Assembly: GCA_963579025.1 (NCBI GenBank)
Contig: CAUZFZ010000021.1
Location: 1 to 64,000 of the forward strand
Origin: CAUZFZ01 sp963579025
GTDB lineage: Bacteria; Planctomycetota; Planctomycetia; Planctomycetales; Planctomycetaceae
Length of the DNA stretch: 64,000 bases
Direction of reading: 5' to 3'
Notes under the pieces: model-generated
The model's input: only the letters and a program-made list of their open reading frames with translations
Databases searched by the model: none
Told to the model about the DNA's origin: nothing
Made by a program: the position numbers and the translations under genes
Shown here: positions 1-8,227 of the stretch, piece after piece
Numbering within the stretch: the stretch's first letter is position 1
Layout of the letters: every line of letters begins with the position of its first letter

Positions 1-58
1 CGACGTCGAACTGCGCATCCCTGTCCGAGTCGATCGGAACTTTCGATTTCGTTGCCAT
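1..58 (-). CDS. N-terminus of an unidentified protein (partial)
   Basis: Only the first 19 codons are in the window; the gene runs off the left edge. It starts at an ATG (58-56) preceded on the minus strand by a good Shine-Dalgarno (AAAGGAG) about 10 bases upstream, which is the main support for a real start. The visible peptide begins MATKSKVPIDSD and is polar with no signal peptide. No family can be assigned from so little sequence. Confidence 0.5.
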   Translation of the reverse strand, partial: MATKSKVPIDSDRDAQFDV

Positions 59-172
59 GCCAGAATGACTCCTTTCAAGAGAAGTCAATCTCATGGCGCA
101 AATGCTGTACCCAACCTTCGTCAATTCGCGCTTTTATCAACATCTATCTAAAACAAGTGCCATTCGGCTAGC

Positions 173-213
173 GCCTACGGCTCACAATTCCGGGAAGTTA
201 TTTCGGGACTATT
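173..213. repeat. Fragment of REP-like repeat A (right flank only)
   Basis: The string beginning GCCTACGGCTCACAATTCC matches the right end and right flank of the repeat copy at 59456-59613 almost perfectly for about 45 bases, up to the 3' end of the PilZ-like gene. The left part of the element (the two palindromes) is missing here, so this looks like a decayed or partial copy. Confidence 0.6.
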
Positions 214-215
214 CC

Positions 216-1031
216 TTACAGTCTGGCTGCCAGCAGATCGACCTTCGTTTTCTGCGGGCGATTGAGGACGCTCCGCAATTGCATGCGAGCCGTCGCTGGT
301 GACTGGGAGCTGCCGCTGGTCAGCAATCGAATGATGCTATCCTGCTGACTCGACGAGAGCGCCAGTTCTGCCACCAGTCCGTCCCAGTCGAGCCCATGGC
401 CCGCGAGCGTCTGGCTTAAGGCTGTTTCATTGCGACCGGTCAGTCGCGAGAAGAATGCGCCACTTAGACGTGTCGAACTGCCGGGGTCCCGAGCCTGTTG
501 GCGCAGGCGTTCGCGGTTTTCCAGTTGATCGTCCGTCGGAGCCATATCGTCCGGGATCTGACTGGCTGCCCGCGCTTGCTGTTCGGCGGCCCGGTCTTCG
601 GCCGTCTTCTCGGGTGGTCCATTCCAGACGCACAAGATGCAGGCCAGAATGCCAGAGCCAAGAACGATACACGAAACAAGCCCACCCCCGGCTCCATACC
701 GGAACCAGCGTTTCGCCTGCTTTTTCTTTGGCCTCTCAACGAACGGAACGTCGGCAACTCGCCGCAGTCCAATATGCTGGTAGTTGTCTTCCGGTCGCCG
801 GTGGCAAACCAGGCATTCGTGTATGGCATCCTCCGACACAACGCGAATGTGGTGTCCTTCGTCCAGACGCAAGCCGCGCAGAATCAGCAGGCCGAAGCCT
901 TCGGACGACTGATTGACCATGACGCCCTGATGCTGCGCTCCGTCGACCATCACCGTGACCTTGGCGTGGTCTGGCTGCACGGCCAGTCGAATGTTTCTGC
1001 GCTGTTCGGTCGTTGCTGCGCTCACAGACAT
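216..1031 (-). CDS. PilZ-like domain membrane protein
   Basis: A 271-residue protein from the internal ATG (MSVSAATTEQ); 21 further upstream codons are open but have no better start. Residues ~10-95 resemble a PilZ domain: an RRNIR motif near the N-terminus and NQSSEGFG as the [D/N]xSxxG motif, the two places where PilZ domains bind cyclic di-GMP. A basic stretch (RPKKKQAKRW) is followed by one strong transmembrane segment at ~115-135, then a charged tail rich in Ala, Gln and Arg. The likely role is a c-di-GMP-responsive membrane protein, but binding is inferred from the motif only. The gene stands alone, convergent with nothing nearby. Confidence 0.6.
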   Translation of the reverse strand: MSVSAATTEQRRNIRLAVQPDHAKVTVMVDGAQHQGVMVNQSSEGFGLLILRGLRLDEGHHIRVVSEDAIHECLVCHRRPEDNYQHIGLRRVADVPFVERPKKKQAKRWFRYGAGGGLVSCIVLGSGILACILCVWNGPPEKTAEDRAAEQQARAASQIPDDMAPTDDQLENRERLRQQARDPGSSTRLSGAFFSRLTGRNETALSQTLAGHGLDWDGLVAELALSSSQQDSIIRLLTSGSSQSPATARMQLRSVLNRPQKTKVDLLAARL

Positions 1032-1280
1032 GCTCTCCTGGATACGCGAAGGACAGACGGATTCAGTGGACCAACACGGCCAGAACGGCCGCAATCTGGT
1101 GGCCGGAAATGCCCACCTGCTGCAAGCCTACACGCTGCCAGTCGTCCGTCTGTGAGCCGGGGCAAACACGATGAGGGTTCTACCCTGCCGGTTGGCATTC
1201 CGCGGGATTGGCACGTCGCTCCGGAGCCAGTTGAAACCGACCTGGCGGGTTTGTTGCATTCCGGCGACGCGAGGGGCAAA

Positions 1281-1321
1281 ACAAAAAACGCCCCGACCGT
1301 TTCTCAACAGTCGAGGCGTTC
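1281..1321 (-). terminator. Rho-independent terminator of the NfuA-like gene
   Basis: On the minus strand an 11-bp stem (AACGCCTCGAC pairing with GTCGGGGCGTT, one G-U pair) with a 12-base loop is followed by a T-rich tract. It lies 25 bases past the stop codon of the gene at 1346-1930. Confidence 0.8.
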
Positions 1322-1345
1322 TGAGTCTGATTGGTCGATCCCGCA

Positions 1346-1930
1346 TCACATATACGGGTTCGTTCCGCCGGAGTGATCCGTCGTGTCGATGATCTCTCCA
1401 ATCTCGGGGACCGCCTTGCGAATGGCGGCTTCGACACCGTACTTCAATGTGGCGGTTGCCGACGAGCAGCCCTGGCAGCCGCCGCCCATCTGAAGCATCA
1501 CATTGTTGTCTTTGACGTCGACCACTTTGATGCTGCCGCCGTGCTGACCGACGCCCGGGGCTATTTCGTTGGTGATCACCGTTTCAACACGTTGCCGCAG
1601 TTCAGCCGACGGCGGCAACTGTTCGGTCAGCGATGCCGGAACGGCTTCTTCGCCTGACTGAGTGTGAGCCCGAATCGCCGCTCCCACCTGTGGCGCGATA
1701 AACTGCCACGGGTCGGGGGTCGACTTCGTCACCGTGATCGTCTGGTGAGAGATCAGTACCGCAGATGTCCCCGTTATGTCGAACAGACGCTTTGCCAGCG
1801 GAGAAAGCTCGGCAGCTTCGGCATTTCCGAACCAGTAGGACCGGGCTTCATAGAGGGGCTGATCGACGTAGAACTTGCACTGTGATGGCACGGACTGAGG
1901 TTCGGCCGTGACTCGGACTTCGTCACTCAT
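1346..1930 (-). CDS. NfuA/NifU-like Fe-S cluster carrier
   Basis: A 194-residue protein taken from the ATG giving MSDEVRV; the open frame extends 35 codons upstream but that part does not look like protein. Residues ~15-95 match the Nfu N-terminal scaffold-like domain (FNITGxxxVxIS-type pattern seen as FDITGTSAVLIS). Residues ~115-185 are the NifU C-terminal domain with the cluster-binding motif GCQGCSS. Such proteins receive [4Fe-4S] clusters and deliver them to apo-enzymes in the cytoplasm. A terminator follows directly, so this is probably a single-gene unit. The Nfu_N plus NifU_C order is that of NfuA, without a degenerate IscA domain check being possible here. Confidence 0.88.
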   Translation of the reverse strand: MSDEVRVTAEPQSVPSQCKFYVDQPLYEARSYWFGNAEAAELSPLAKRLFDITGTSAVLISHQTITVTKSTPDPWQFIAPQVGAAIRAHTQSGEEAVPASLTEQLPPSAELRQRVETVITNEIAPGVGQHGGSIKVVDVKDNNVMLQMGGGCQGCSSATATLKYGVEAAIRKAVPEIGEIIDTTDHSGGTNPYM

Positions 1931-2051
1931 CGAGTCTTCTCCGAGACTTTTTCGCAGGAACAGTTGTGAAAAAGATTCTGGCAGCGGACGGCGCGACCCG
2001 CAAGGCACAAAACAATCGCTTTCGGGTGGATTCAATCAGTGCCGACAAGCT

Positions 2052-4520
2052 TCAGGCCAGTTTCAGCAGCTTGCGGGTCAGCCATTCGACAGACAGAAGT
2101 GCAATCAGCAGGTACATCAACCACTCCCGATCCCAGAGAGTGCGAAGTTGCTGATCGATCTGAAACTCCTCGCCCATGTCCGGCAGACGTGACGGAATTC
2201 CCGCGGCGGCCTCGGCGATCGGGAAGTATGCACCGCCGGTGACTTCTCCGATGAGTCGCAGCAGTTGAGCGTTCTGGCGTGCGTTGTCCGTTTCCAGATT
2301 CGGCAGGACGACGTCGACTTTCTCCACCAGTCGTTCGGCGGACTGCGGGATCGGTAGCTCAAGTCGCCAGACTCCAGGAGTGCTGACACGAAAGCTGCCC
2401 ACGAACTGACCGGCGCGGGACGCATCCTGTTGTAGAGTCAGCGGAGGACTCATCGGTCGACCGTTGCTGTCAAAGACGTCGGCTACGACCGAATTCGCAG
2501 TGAGCGGTTCAAACTGAGCGTCCAGGATCTGGGCTCTCACGCGGACTGTCTGTCCCAGCAGATACTGACTGCGTTCCAGCAGCAACGTGCCACGATTGTT
2601 GCCCCGCTTCAGACGCGCCTGTCCTGATTCGCGAATCGTCTTCGTCCAGAAGCGGTCGAAGTGTTCTTCGTCGATTGCACGCAGCCGCCACATCTCTGGA
2701 CTGCCCAGGTACATGACGCGACCGGCCCCGTAGTACTGTGCCGCGAGCAGGATGGGCAGCCCGTCACTCGTTTGTGATCGCGGGTCCGAATAACGGGCGT
2801 AAATCGTTGTGCCTGCCTTCGTGCCATTGGTCGGATAGCACGCATAGATTCCGGTGAACTCCTGCCACACAGCGGCTGACGTCAGCGGATCATCGGTGAT
2901 CTGCAGGAAGCCGGATTCACGCCCTTCGCGCGTGAACTCGAACGGCCATGCCTGCGTCGCATTCTGGTCCCCACCAAAGTTCACAACGAAGGAGTTCAGC
3001 ACGACCGGGTACAGTTCGCGGACACCTTCGAGCTGGTCCAGTTCGGCGGTCATCGGGGTGAACACGTCTCCGGCGATCAGGATCAGGCCACCTGCCTGAG
3101 CGAAGACCCATTCCTTCAGTAGCTCCTGCTGATCGGGCGACAGTTCCCGCCAGTCTGGATCAAAGGCGACCAGCACGTCGTACTCGAACAGCTCTTCCTT
3201 CGTCGCCGGAAACGACGTCAGCAGTTGATTCGCTTCCTGACTGACGGCCCCGGCCGCGTCAGAGGACTGCAGCCACACGTCCGTCTGAATCGCCGAGTGC
3301 CGGTACAGCATATTGCGCACAAAGCGGTAGTCTCGCATCGGTCCGCCGGCAAACAGCAGCACTTTCGTTTTGCGATCGACCACGTTGATCGACTTGCGAC
3401 GTTCGTTGTCGGTTTCGCTGAGTTCCAGAACTCGCTGTCGAGCCTTTGTGCGAGCGAAGTATTCCCACTCGCCCGCCTGGTTCTGAAGCTGCTCGAACGA
3501 AACCTCGACCGGAATGCCGTCCTCACCCATCACCGCGTCGCGCGTTCCCAGAATCTCTGGTTCGCCATCAGTTCCAGCCGGCTGCCCCAGCAGTTCCACC
3601 ACGATTTCGCTACCGGCCAGTCCCTGAGCCTGGATGAATGCCGAGATTTCGAAGCCGTCGCCGACATGCACGTCACTGGGCGCCTGCAGGTTGGCGATCA
3701 GAAGATTCGCCTGCTGCTGCGTGGAGCCAACTCCAACGGTCAGGATGCGTGCTTTGGCGATTCTGGCCTGTTCGATGGCCGATTCGGGGTCGACACCCGA
3801 GTTCGACGCGCCATCACCGATCACGACGACACCCGACAGCGACTTACCGCTGACCGTGCGGATCAATTCGATCAGGGATTCACCAAGTCTCGTCTCGACG
3901 CCAACGGGCTCGATGACGGGATTCCAGTCAACAACGGTGTCCGACGATGCTGTCGAATCACCGGCAGCCGTGTCACCAGCTGTGACCTCGCCATTGGCGG
4001 GAGGCGACTCGCCCGGGTCGCCACGCCGGACCCGTGGGTCATTCGATCTGAGCACGGCGTGCGGGCCGTGCAACCCGGAATCAAAGCTGTAAATACTGAC
4101 CGTGTGGTTTCGGCGTAGAGTGTCGATCAGGTCGGAATCCGCTAACAGTTCGAGGACGGCCGCGGACCGACTGCGTTGAGCCTCTGCTGAGGTATCGGTT
4201 GTCCGCGCCTTCTCCGGCAACTGCATGGACAGAGAACGGTCGACGAGTACGGCAACGTGCGACGGACGGAATGCCAGCTTCCGCGTGCGTTCCTGCGGGT
4301 TCAGCGCGATCACGATGATTCCCGCCAGCACGGCCACTCGCAGCAGAATCAGCCAGACACGCCAGAAGCCATGCAGTCTGATGGAGTCCTTCAAAGCGAC
4401 GCGCAGTCCCAGCAATGCGAGCACCGCAAACCCGCCAACATAGACCACCCACTCCCAAGGCTCTTCCGGCAGGCTGTACTCGATGGCGCGAAACGCGCCG
4501 GTTTCGCCGGCCGCAAGCAT
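2052..4520 (-). CDS. VWA-domain membrane protein with amidotransferase-like C-terminal part
   Basis: About 822 residues if started at the ATG for MLAAGETGAF; a GTG 9 codons and an ATG 36 codons further upstream are alternatives and none has a clear Shine-Dalgarno. Two transmembrane segments near the N-terminus (around GGFAVLALLGL and LILLRVAVLAGIIVI) are followed by a von Willebrand A domain with a MIDAS-type DRSLS motif, an acidic and Gly-rich insert, and a long region resembling the glutamine-amidotransferase-like domains seen in planctomycete BatA-type proteins. A final hydrophobic helix sits at the C-terminus. This architecture is common and uncharacterised in Planctomycetes; a role in envelope or aerotolerance-type complexes is an inference. 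Confidence 0.75.
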   Translation of the reverse strand: MLAAGETGAFRAIEYSLPEEPWEWVVYVGGFAVLALLGLRVALKDSIRLHGFWRVWLILLRVAVLAGIIVIALNPQERTRKLAFRPSHVAVLVDRSLSMQLPEKARTTDTSAEAQRSRSAAVLELLADSDLIDTLRRNHTVSIYSFDSGLHGPHAVLRSNDPRVRRGDPGESPPANGEVTAGDTAAGDSTASSDTVVDWNPVIEPVGVETRLGESLIELIRTVSGKSLSGVVVIGDGASNSGVDPESAIEQARIAKARILTVGVGSTQQQANLLIANLQAPSDVHVGDGFEISAFIQAQGLAGSEIVVELLGQPAGTDGEPEILGTRDAVMGEDGIPVEVSFEQLQNQAGEWEYFARTKARQRVLELSETDNERRKSINVVDRKTKVLLFAGGPMRDYRFVRNMLYRHSAIQTDVWLQSSDAAGAVSQEANQLLTSFPATKEELFEYDVLVAFDPDWRELSPDQQELLKEWVFAQAGGLILIAGDVFTPMTAELDQLEGVRELYPVVLNSFVVNFGGDQNATQAWPFEFTREGRESGFLQITDDPLTSAAVWQEFTGIYACYPTNGTKAGTTIYARYSDPRSQTSDGLPILLAAQYYGAGRVMYLGSPEMWRLRAIDEEHFDRFWTKTIRESGQARLKRGNNRGTLLLERSQYLLGQTVRVRAQILDAQFEPLTANSVVADVFDSNGRPMSPPLTLQQDASRAGQFVGSFRVSTPGVWRLELPIPQSAERLVEKVDVVLPNLETDNARQNAQLLRLIGEVTGGAYFPIAEAAAGIPSRLPDMGEEFQIDQQLRTLWDREWLMYLLIALLSVEWLTRKLLKLA

Positions 4521-4670
4521 CGAAAAGGAGGCAAGGCGATCGAACACGTTGATTTGTTCCGGCTGAGGTCGCTCAATGAAGACAAACGAGACTTCTGCGC
4601 CGCAGTGCCGAATCGGATGCCGGGGCATTCAATTCGGACTTGCGACGCCCACGAATGAACTTTCACGCGG

Positions 4671-5210
4671 TCAATGGATGGGAGCCAACACGGTCGACAT
4701 TGCGCGACGGCTTTCCATGCGGGGTGGCTGCTCCACGACCGCGGCATCTTCCAGTGCCTCTATGATGTGTACAAGCATTTCGCGACCGCGTTCGTGATGA
4801 GCGTTCTCACGACCGCGAAACAGGACGTTGATCTTCACCTTGTCTTTCTTCGCCAGAAACTCGCGGGCTTTGCGAACCTTCACATCAATGTCGTGCTGCC
4901 CGGTTTTGGCCCGCAGCCGAATCTGCTTCACTTGAATCGCGTGTGTTTTGGCAGAATTCCGCTGCTTCTTCTGTTTCTCGTACTGCGCCTTGCCGTAATC
5001 CATAATCCGGCACACCGGCGGACGAGCGTCAGGGCTGACTTCAACCAAATCCATGCCTTGGTCTTTCGCGATTTCCCGTGCCTTATCTGTATCCAACTCT
5101 CCAAGCATCTCTCCGTCTGAGTCAACCACCCGGACCGGCGAAATGCGAATGCGGTCATTCATACGGGGTTGATTGCTGATCTCAGCGGACGCAAATTGTG
5201 GTCTTCTGAT
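4671..5210 (-). CDS. infC: Translation initiation factor IF-3, AUC start
   Basis: A 179-residue IF-3. The N-terminal domain carries the family signature (DLVEVSPDARPPVCRIMDYGK) region and the C-terminal domain contains FRGRENAHHERG and ends in VVEQPPRMESRR..VLAP, as in other IF-3 proteins. IF-3 binds the 30S subunit and checks start-codon pairing. The start chosen is ATC at 5210-5208: it sits 8 bases after a perfect GAGGAGG, gives the usual ~16-residue leader before NDRIR, and no ATG/GTG with a Shine-Dalgarno is available. The next ATG (5162) would remove the leader and has no ribosome site. A rare start codon fits the known autoregulation of infC. Confidence 0.93.
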   Translation of the reverse strand: MRRPQFASAEISNQPRMNDRIRISPVRVVDSDGEMLGELDTDKAREIAKDQGMDLVEVSPDARPPVCRIMDYGKAQYEKQKKQRNSAKTHAIQVKQIRLRAKTGQHDIDVKVRKAREFLAKKDKVKINVLFRGRENAHHERGREMLVHIIEALEDAAVVEQPPRMESRRAMSTVLAPIH

Positions 5211-5225
5211 GAGTGTGTCCTCCTC
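5208..5225 (-). promoter_or_regulatory. infC ribosome-binding site with AUC start codon
   Basis: GAGGAGG (5225-5219) followed after 8 bases by ATC. In other bacteria infC begins with AUU (and sometimes AUC), which IF-3 itself discriminates against, so excess IF-3 represses its own translation. The same logic is inferred here. Confidence 0.75.
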
Positions 5226-5456
5226 GAAACGATGAACAGCGGAAATTCCGCAGACCCACCAGGCCCGCGGAAACAGTCGTGGCCTGTGGCCGAGCCACAG
5301 GATCGATACCCATTGGAGCAAACTGGTCGAAGAACGAACACTTGCAATCGACAGGATTCTGCGACCGAAGCGTATCACGCTTCTGTCTGCCGTGCGATCT
5401 TCATTGGCCATGCCGGCACTGAATCCAGGAATCCCGACCACTCACAGAAAGTCGCT

Positions 5457-6221
5457 ATGACCACACCGTTGACGTTGAATCCGAAGGGCGGATACCGCTT
5501 TCTGCAGGGGATCGAGCCGTATTCGTCCGGCGTTGTTGCCCAGCCCGGATTCGAAATCGTCCATGTCACACTGGCAAAGTCGATCGGCTGGCACGGTGGA
5601 CTTGTGGCTGCACGGCGTTTCCTGGAGCAGTTGGGTCTCGATCAGCACGCGCTGTGCGCCGTCGAACTGCGTTGCCCCGAGCCGCATTCGATCGGTGGAT
5701 TTGTGGAATTCAACCAGCAGTATCGGGCCTTGCTCGAAGAATGGGACACTCCGGTCGACGGCGAGAATCCCATCGCACGTACCAATGTGGCGCCAGTCGT
5801 AGACCCTCCGAATGAAACCGTTCTGTACGGCTTTTCCTACTGCTTTCCGAGCCACACGCCGCGGTCGACATTTGTCGTGGCTGGCGGTGGTGAGCTGCCT
5901 ACGCGCAGTCTCGACCGCGACCGCATCGTGCGCGTTGGCGAGACTTCAGCAGACGCGATGCTCGCGAAGGCCGAATGCGTCGTCGGCATTATGCGATATC
6001 GCCTGGATCGACTTGGTGCGACTGATGACCTGATCTCAGCAATTGATGTCTACACAGCACACGGCCTGCAGCAGCCGCTGTCCGAGGTCGTGATGCCGGC
6101 TCTTCCGGCTGCCAGTCGGCTCGGTGTCCACTGGTTCTACTCCCGCCCGCCAGTCGGCGAGATTGAATTCGAGATGGACATGCGAGGCGTCAGCCAGGAA
6201 CTCGTCATTGACCTGGCGTGA
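5457..6221 (+). CDS. RidA/YjgF-like family protein
   Basis: 254 residues from the ATG giving MTTPLTLNPKGG; the open frame goes further up but overlaps the infC leader. The sequence shows the two-part layout of divergent RidA-like (L-PSP/YjgF) proteins: HSIGGFVEFNQQYRALLEEW and PIARTNVAPVVDPP fit that superfamily, where members deaminate reactive enamines/imines or act as small-molecule binding trimers. No signal peptide, so cytoplasmic. The gene diverges from infC with a shared ~245-base upstream region. The family assignment is by pattern only; the substrate is unknown. Confidence 0.55.
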   Translation: MTTPLTLNPKGGYRFLQGIEPYSSGVVAQPGFEIVHVTLAKSIGWHGGLVAARRFLEQLGLDQHALCAVELRCPEPHSIGGFVEFNQQYRALLEEWDTPVDGENPIARTNVAPVVDPPNETVLYGFSYCFPSHTPRSTFVVAGGGELPTRSLDRDRIVRVGETSADAMLAKAECVVGIMRYRLDRLGATDDLISAIDVYTAHGLQQPLSEVVMPALPAASRLGVHWFYSRPPVGEIEFEMDMRGVSQELVIDLA

Positions 6222-6378
6222 ACCGGATCGACGCTTCTCCGTTAGGCCGCCCTCGCCCGTTCTGGAGTTCGGCGCGGTCAGGTGATAGCCTGTCGCCGGA
6301 ATCTGACCGGGACGATCATGCCCGACAGAATTCGCCTGTGGCGAGTCCACCAAACTGTTTCTGCGAGGAGTGAAAGCG

Positions 6379-7500
6379 ATGGGTCTGTTCGACAAACTAC
6401 GCAACGAACTTGTTGACATTATTGAGTGGGTCGACGACTCCCAGCACACGCTGTCGTGGCGTTTTCCCCGCTATCACAACCAGATCAAGAACGGTGCCAA
6501 CCTGATTGTCCGGCCCGGTCAGATGGCGTGTTTCGTTCACCGCGGCGAACTGGCCGATGTGTTTGAAAACGGCCACTACGAACTGAAGACCGACAACCTT
6601 CCGATTCTCAGCACACTGTCTGGCTGGAAGCATGGCTTCGATAGCCCGTTCAAGGCCGAGGTCTACTTCATCCGCACCACCCAGATCACGGATCTGAAGT
6701 GGGGCACGCCCAATCCCATCATGCTCCGCGATGCGGACTTCGGTCCGGTCCGACTGCGAGCGTTCGGTACCTACTCGCTCAAAGCGATCGACCCGGCGAT
6801 TCTGCTGCGAGAACTGGTCGGTACAGACGGCGAATTCGACGCGGAAGAAATCACCGAACTGCTGCGGTCGATCATCAATTCGTCGTTCGCCGACATGCTC
6901 GGCGAGAAGAAGATCGCCGCCCTCGACCTGGCCGCTCACTATCGCGAGATGGGTGACGAGCTGCGGTCGTACGTCAACGAGCGGATCGACGACGAGTACG
7001 GGCTCGAAGTCCCGCAGATGAATATCGTCAATGTGTCGCTTCCCGAAGCCGTCGAGAAAGCTCTGGACACACGTTCGAGCATGGGTGTGATCGGCGACAT
7101 GGAGAAGTTCCAGGCGTACCAGATGGGCAACGCCATTCAGGCGGCTGCCGAGAATCCGGCGGGCGGCGGAGCCAGTGACGGCATGGGACTCGGAATGGGA
7201 TTCGCCATGGCCGGGAAGTTCATGAATTCCGCGAACACGGCAGGTGCGCCGGCGCCTGCAGCCGCCGCACCACCTCCGCCACCGGCACAGCAGGCGTTTC
7301 ATGTTGCCGTGAATGGCCAGACCGAGGGTCCATTCTCACCGCAGCAGTTCTCACAGGGTGTCAGCCAGGGCCAGGTGAACGGGTCAACGCTGGTATGGAC
7401 CGCCGGTATGGACGGCTGGAAACCCGCCAGCGAAGTGCCTCAACTGGCCGGAGCGTTCGCACAGGCCCCGCCACCGCCTCCACCACCGCCGGTCGGCTGA
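6379..7500 (+). CDS. SPFH-domain protein with C-terminal GYF_2 domain
   Basis: 373 residues starting at ATG 6379, which sits 8 bases after GAGGAG; the GTG at 6370 overlaps that site. Residues ~1-270 form the SPFH/virion-core-like fold (MGLFDKL start, VRPGQMACFVHRGEL, long pattern to NVSLPEAVEKALDTR). A Pro/Ala-rich linker leads to a GYF_2 domain (~300-355, VNGQTEGPFSPQQF and GWKPASE), and the protein ends in a poly-Pro tail. The relative YdjI-type proteins work in membrane-associated scaffolds with zinc-ribbon partners; GYF domains bind proline-rich peptides, so self-association through the poly-Pro tail is possible. Confidence 0.8.
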   Translation: MGLFDKLRNELVDIIEWVDDSQHTLSWRFPRYHNQIKNGANLIVRPGQMACFVHRGELADVFENGHYELKTDNLPILSTLSGWKHGFDSPFKAEVYFIRTTQITDLKWGTPNPIMLRDADFGPVRLRAFGTYSLKAIDPAILLRELVGTDGEFDAEEITELLRSIINSSFADMLGEKKIAALDLAAHYREMGDELRSYVNERIDDEYGLEVPQMNIVNVSLPEAVEKALDTRSSMGVIGDMEKFQAYQMGNAIQAAAENPAGGGASDGMGLGMGFAMAGKFMNSANTAGAPAPAAAAPPPPPAQQAFHVAVNGQTEGPFSPQQFSQGVSQGQVNGSTLVWTAGMDGWKPASEVPQLAGAFAQAPPPPPPPPVG

Positions 7501-7604
7501 CGTCAGCCGTGCCGCATCTGTCGAGTCAGGATCCGTGATGAACCGTAGTGCGGATCCAGACCTGGAGAGCCTCCGCCACTGTTGTCTCGTCTGGAACTCA
7601 GCGA

Positions 7605-7726
7605 AGCCGTAGCCCGATTTCTCCGAAATCGGGACCAGGCGACATCGCAACCTGCCGGCACATCGACCGCCGCTCAGTCTTGCCAGGTCCAAGGCAGCGG
7701 ATTTCGGAGAAATCCGCCTACGGCTC
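7605..7726. repeat. REP-like palindrome pair (repeat A, copy 1)
   Basis: A 122-bp element made of two inverted palindromes: at the left AGCCGTAGCCCGATTTC with TCC loop and GAAATCGGG, at the right GCGGATTTC-GGA-GAAATCCGC followed by CTACGGCTC. The outer ends AGCCGTAG and CTACGGCT are inverted copies. The same element recurs at 59456-59577 with only a few changes. This is the layout of paired REP elements (BIMEs), non-autonomous repeats normally moved by TnpA-REP (RAYT) transposases. Confidence 0.85.
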
Positions 7727-7767
7727 AGCTCCGGACCAGGGCACAGCCTCGGCAGGCGTCAGCTTAG

Positions 7768-7789
7768 CCTCGGGCTCGTGCGCCCGAGG
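7768..7789. repeat. GC-rich hairpin
   Basis: CCTCGGGC and GCCCGAGG form a perfect 8-bp stem around a 6-base loop, 42 bases after repeat A. No T-tract follows on either strand, so it is not an obvious terminator. It may be another palindromic repeat. Confidence 0.5.
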
Positions 7790-8227
7790 GGCCGCACCTG
7801 ATCAAAGACCTCGGGCGAGCGGCAGGGTCGCCTTCCAGCCTGCACGCAGAGGCGCCCGTCGCGCTACCTCGCTCCATTGGTTTTGTGGCACTTACGCCCT
7901 CAAACCTGCGCCGATTTTGAGAACCTTTCCGCCGCCGCTCAGCCGCAATGCCGTGCACATCGTCGCCAGTGTGCAGGGCTGCGAATTCGTCTGGCCATGA
8001 CGGATCGAAAACGGGCACTTGTTTCGAACTCGTTGCTGACTTTGTGGTTTGACGACGCAGTCAGTTTTGAGCACTGGCATCGTGGCCGAACGCGCCGGTC
8101 TCAGTTGTGGATATATGGGAATTCTGGGTAATGTGAATCACTCAGCCACTATACATTCCCAACTGATCAACGCATCGACAGCACGTTTCCCAACACAGGC
8201 GATTCACCATGGCGACCTTCGTTCCAT

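Larger units (their letters stand above)
7501..8227. other. Gene-free interval between SPFH gene and CHAT gene
   Basis: No credible gene was found in these ~730 bases. It contains one full copy of repeat A (7605-7726) and a second GC-rich hairpin (7768-7789). The small open frames here overlap the repeats and lack ribosome sites. Confidence 0.6.

Noticed and set aside
498..1376. Long plus-strand frame across the PilZ-like gene
   Set aside because: Antisense to a gene with a clear domain and codon pattern; no ribosome site.
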